Below are positions 5,298 to 6,344 of a DNA stretch of 6,344 nt, in pieces. The notes beneath the pieces were generated by a model, which made no database searches, had not been told where the DNA came from, and saw only the letters and a list, made by a program, of their open reading frames with translations. This DNA comes from Candidatus Gastranaerophilales bacterium. GTDB lineage: Bacteria; Cyanobacteriota; Vampirovibrionia; Gastranaerophilales; Gastranaerophilaceae. The stretch lies in contig CALURE010000093.1 in NCBI GenBank assembly GCA_944323095.1, positions 1-6,344 on the forward strand, written 5' to 3'. The position numbers and the translations under genes were made by a program. The first letter of the stretch is position 1, and every line of letters starts with the position of its first letter.

Positions 5298-6098
5298 ATG
5301 AATTTACCGCAAAATTTCGGTCCCGCAATGTTAATAACCCTGTTTGCTGGTTTGTCTACCGCAATCGGAGGCGGCATTGCCTTTATTGTAAAAAAAGATA
5401 ATTTGAAAGCGTTATCTGTCGGCTTAGGATTTTCAGCCGGTGTTATGATATTTGTTTCGTTTATGGATATGCTTCCGGAAGCTGATAAATTGCTTATGGC
5501 AAATTTTCCGCAAACTCATCAATGGTTGACTTTTGCAGGATTTATTATCGGTCTGGTTGTAGCAATTTTGATAGATTATTTTCTGCCGGATCATATTGAT
5601 ACAGAAGATGTTTTAAACCCTGATGCCCCTGCACATAGAGATTACAAAATTAAAAGAGCAGGTTTGTTTACGGCAATTGCTATATGTGTTCACAATTTCC
5701 CCGAAGGTATGGCGACATTTTTTACAACTACTCAAAATATTACGCTAGGGCTTTCTGTCGGTATTGCGATTGCTATTCACAATATTCCCGAGGGTATTGC
5801 AGTTGCGCTTCCAATGTATCATGTTACCGGCAAAAAACGTTATGCAATGCTTTATGCGGCATTATCAGGAATTAGTGAACCTATCGGGGCGCTTGCCGGA
5901 ATGTTTATTTTTGGTTTATTCCTCCCTCAAGTATTAATTGGTGCTTTAATGGCTGCTGTTGCAGGAATTATGATTTATATTTCATTTGATACTTTGCTGC
6001 CTCTGGCTAAAGAATACGGTGACTGGCATCAGTCTATTGTCGGAATTCTGTCAGGAATACTTGTTATATGGGTAAGCTTAATTTTGATAGGCGGTTGA
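5298..6098 (+). CDS. zupT: ZIP-family divalent metal transporter (ZupT-like)
   Basis: This 266-residue inner-membrane protein is a bacterial ZIP transporter of the ZupT/GufA type, importing Zn(II) and often Fe(II), Mn(II) or other divalent metals. Hydrophobic segments are visible from about residue 9 onward in the usual eight-helix layout. The metal-binding signatures of helices 4 and 5 are intact: HNFPEG at 132-137 and HNIPEG at 161-166, 29 residues apart as in E. coli ZupT. The helix 2 motif SFMDMLPEA (54-62) and the ISEPIGALAG segment after the second signature also match the family. The cytosolic loop between helices 3 and 4 (about residues 95-118) has a few acidic residues and one His pair (DHIDTED, APAHRD) but is short. 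Length is close to E. coli ZupT (257). The stop codon is one base before the ATG of the radical SAM gene, implying co-expression. Confidence 0.93.
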   Translation: MNLPQNFGPAMLITLFAGLSTAIGGGIAFIVKKDNLKALSVGLGFSAGVMIFVSFMDMLPEADKLLMANFPQTHQWLTFAGFIIGLVVAILIDYFLPDHIDTEDVLNPDAPAHRDYKIKRAGLFTAIAICVHNFPEGMATFFTTTQNITLGLSVGIAIAIHNIPEGIAVALPMYHVTGKKRYAMLYAALSGISEPIGALAGMFIFGLFLPQVLIGALMAAVAGIMIYISFDTLLPLAKEYGDWHQSIVGILSGILVIWVSLILIGG

Positions 6099-6099
6099 A

Positions 6100-6344
6100 A
6101 TGGTAAATTTATCTAACTTATTTGATCTCGGGCGTAATTTATATGCAATGCCGTGGTATAACAGCAGAAGCGGATTGGCTCCTGTTCCTTTGAGATACTT
6201 TTTTGAACTAACTTATCGCTGTAACCTTCAATGTCCGTATTGCTATGTAGGAAATGACAGGCAAAAAGAGGAATTAACAACTGATGAATGGTTTAAAATA
6301 ATTGATCAAATTCCGTGGTATTCGTTTGTTACGCTTGTCGGCGG
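6100..6344 (+). CDS. Radical SAM protein, 3' end cut by window edge
   Basis: Eighty-one codons are visible before the right edge. After a 30-residue N-terminus comes LRYFFELTYRCNLQCPYCY: the radical SAM signature CxxxCxxC at Cys41, Cys45 and Cys48, which ligates a 4Fe-4S cluster that cleaves S-adenosylmethionine. The last visible residues, TLVGG, are where the SAM-binding GGE motif normally stands. The phrase TYRCNLxCxYCY is common in SPASM/PqqE/NirJ-like enzymes that modify peptides or haem, but the C-terminal part that would decide is missing. The start at 6100 lies one base after the zupT-like stop, with AGGCGG (6089-6094) as a ribosome binding site inside the end of that gene, so translation is probably coupled. 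Confidence 0.88.
   Translation, partial: MVNLSNLFDLGRNLYAMPWYNSRSGLAPVPLRYFFELTYRCNLQCPYCYVGNDRQKEELTTDEWFKIIDQIPWYSFVTLVG

Noticed and set aside
5684..5875. 63-codon plus-strand frame within the zupT-like gene
   Set aside because: Out-of-frame shadow across the metal-binding motifs; Cys/Tyr-rich only because of the reading shift.
1..6344. CRISPR array, insertion sequence, prophage or tRNA gene
   Set aside because: No regularly spaced direct repeats, transposase or integrase motifs, terminal inverted repeats with target duplication, or tRNA cloverleaf were seen.

Overview
The window is AT-rich bacterial DNA (coding DNA roughly one third G+C by eye) with compact, standard-code genes. It carries an export ATPase of the FliI/SctN class, a Maf nucleotide pyrophosphatase, a ZIP-type metal transporter and a radical SAM enzyme. 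AT-rich composition, an export ATPase and a mix of Shine-Dalgarno-led and apparently leaderless genes would suit a gut lineage such as the non-photosynthetic Cyanobacteria relatives (Melainabacteria/Gastranaerophilales). That placement is a guess from gene content, not a demonstrated assignment.

Layout. Bases 1-215 hold no convincing gene. They contain a strongly folded, relatively G+C-rich RNA element read on the minus strand, driven by an extended -10 promoter at 221-229 and running off the left edge. A divergent promoter serves a membrane protein with TPR-like repeats (290-1366, +). Next is a 425-residue protein of unknown function ending in a SEC-C zinc motif (1441-2718, +). A short convergent gap (2719-2837) carries two hairpins, one resembling a dispersed REP-like palindrome. 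On the minus strand follow maf (3395-2838) and, upstream of it, a 78-residue protein I do not recognise (3688-3452). A 211-base divergent gap then separates it from the export ATPase (3900-5246, +), a ZupT-like ZIP transporter (5298-6098, +) and, one base later, a radical SAM protein cut by the right edge (6100-6344, +).

Relationships. The transporter and the radical SAM gene are almost certainly co-transcribed and probably translationally coupled. The ATPase is the only recognisable export-apparatus gene here, so the window does not show whether it serves a flagellum or another type III system. The 78-residue protein divergent from it is a candidate partner only by position. The two most noteworthy items are the unidentified structured RNA at the left edge and two genes whose -10 boxes lie exactly 7 bases before the start codon, implying leaderless mRNAs.
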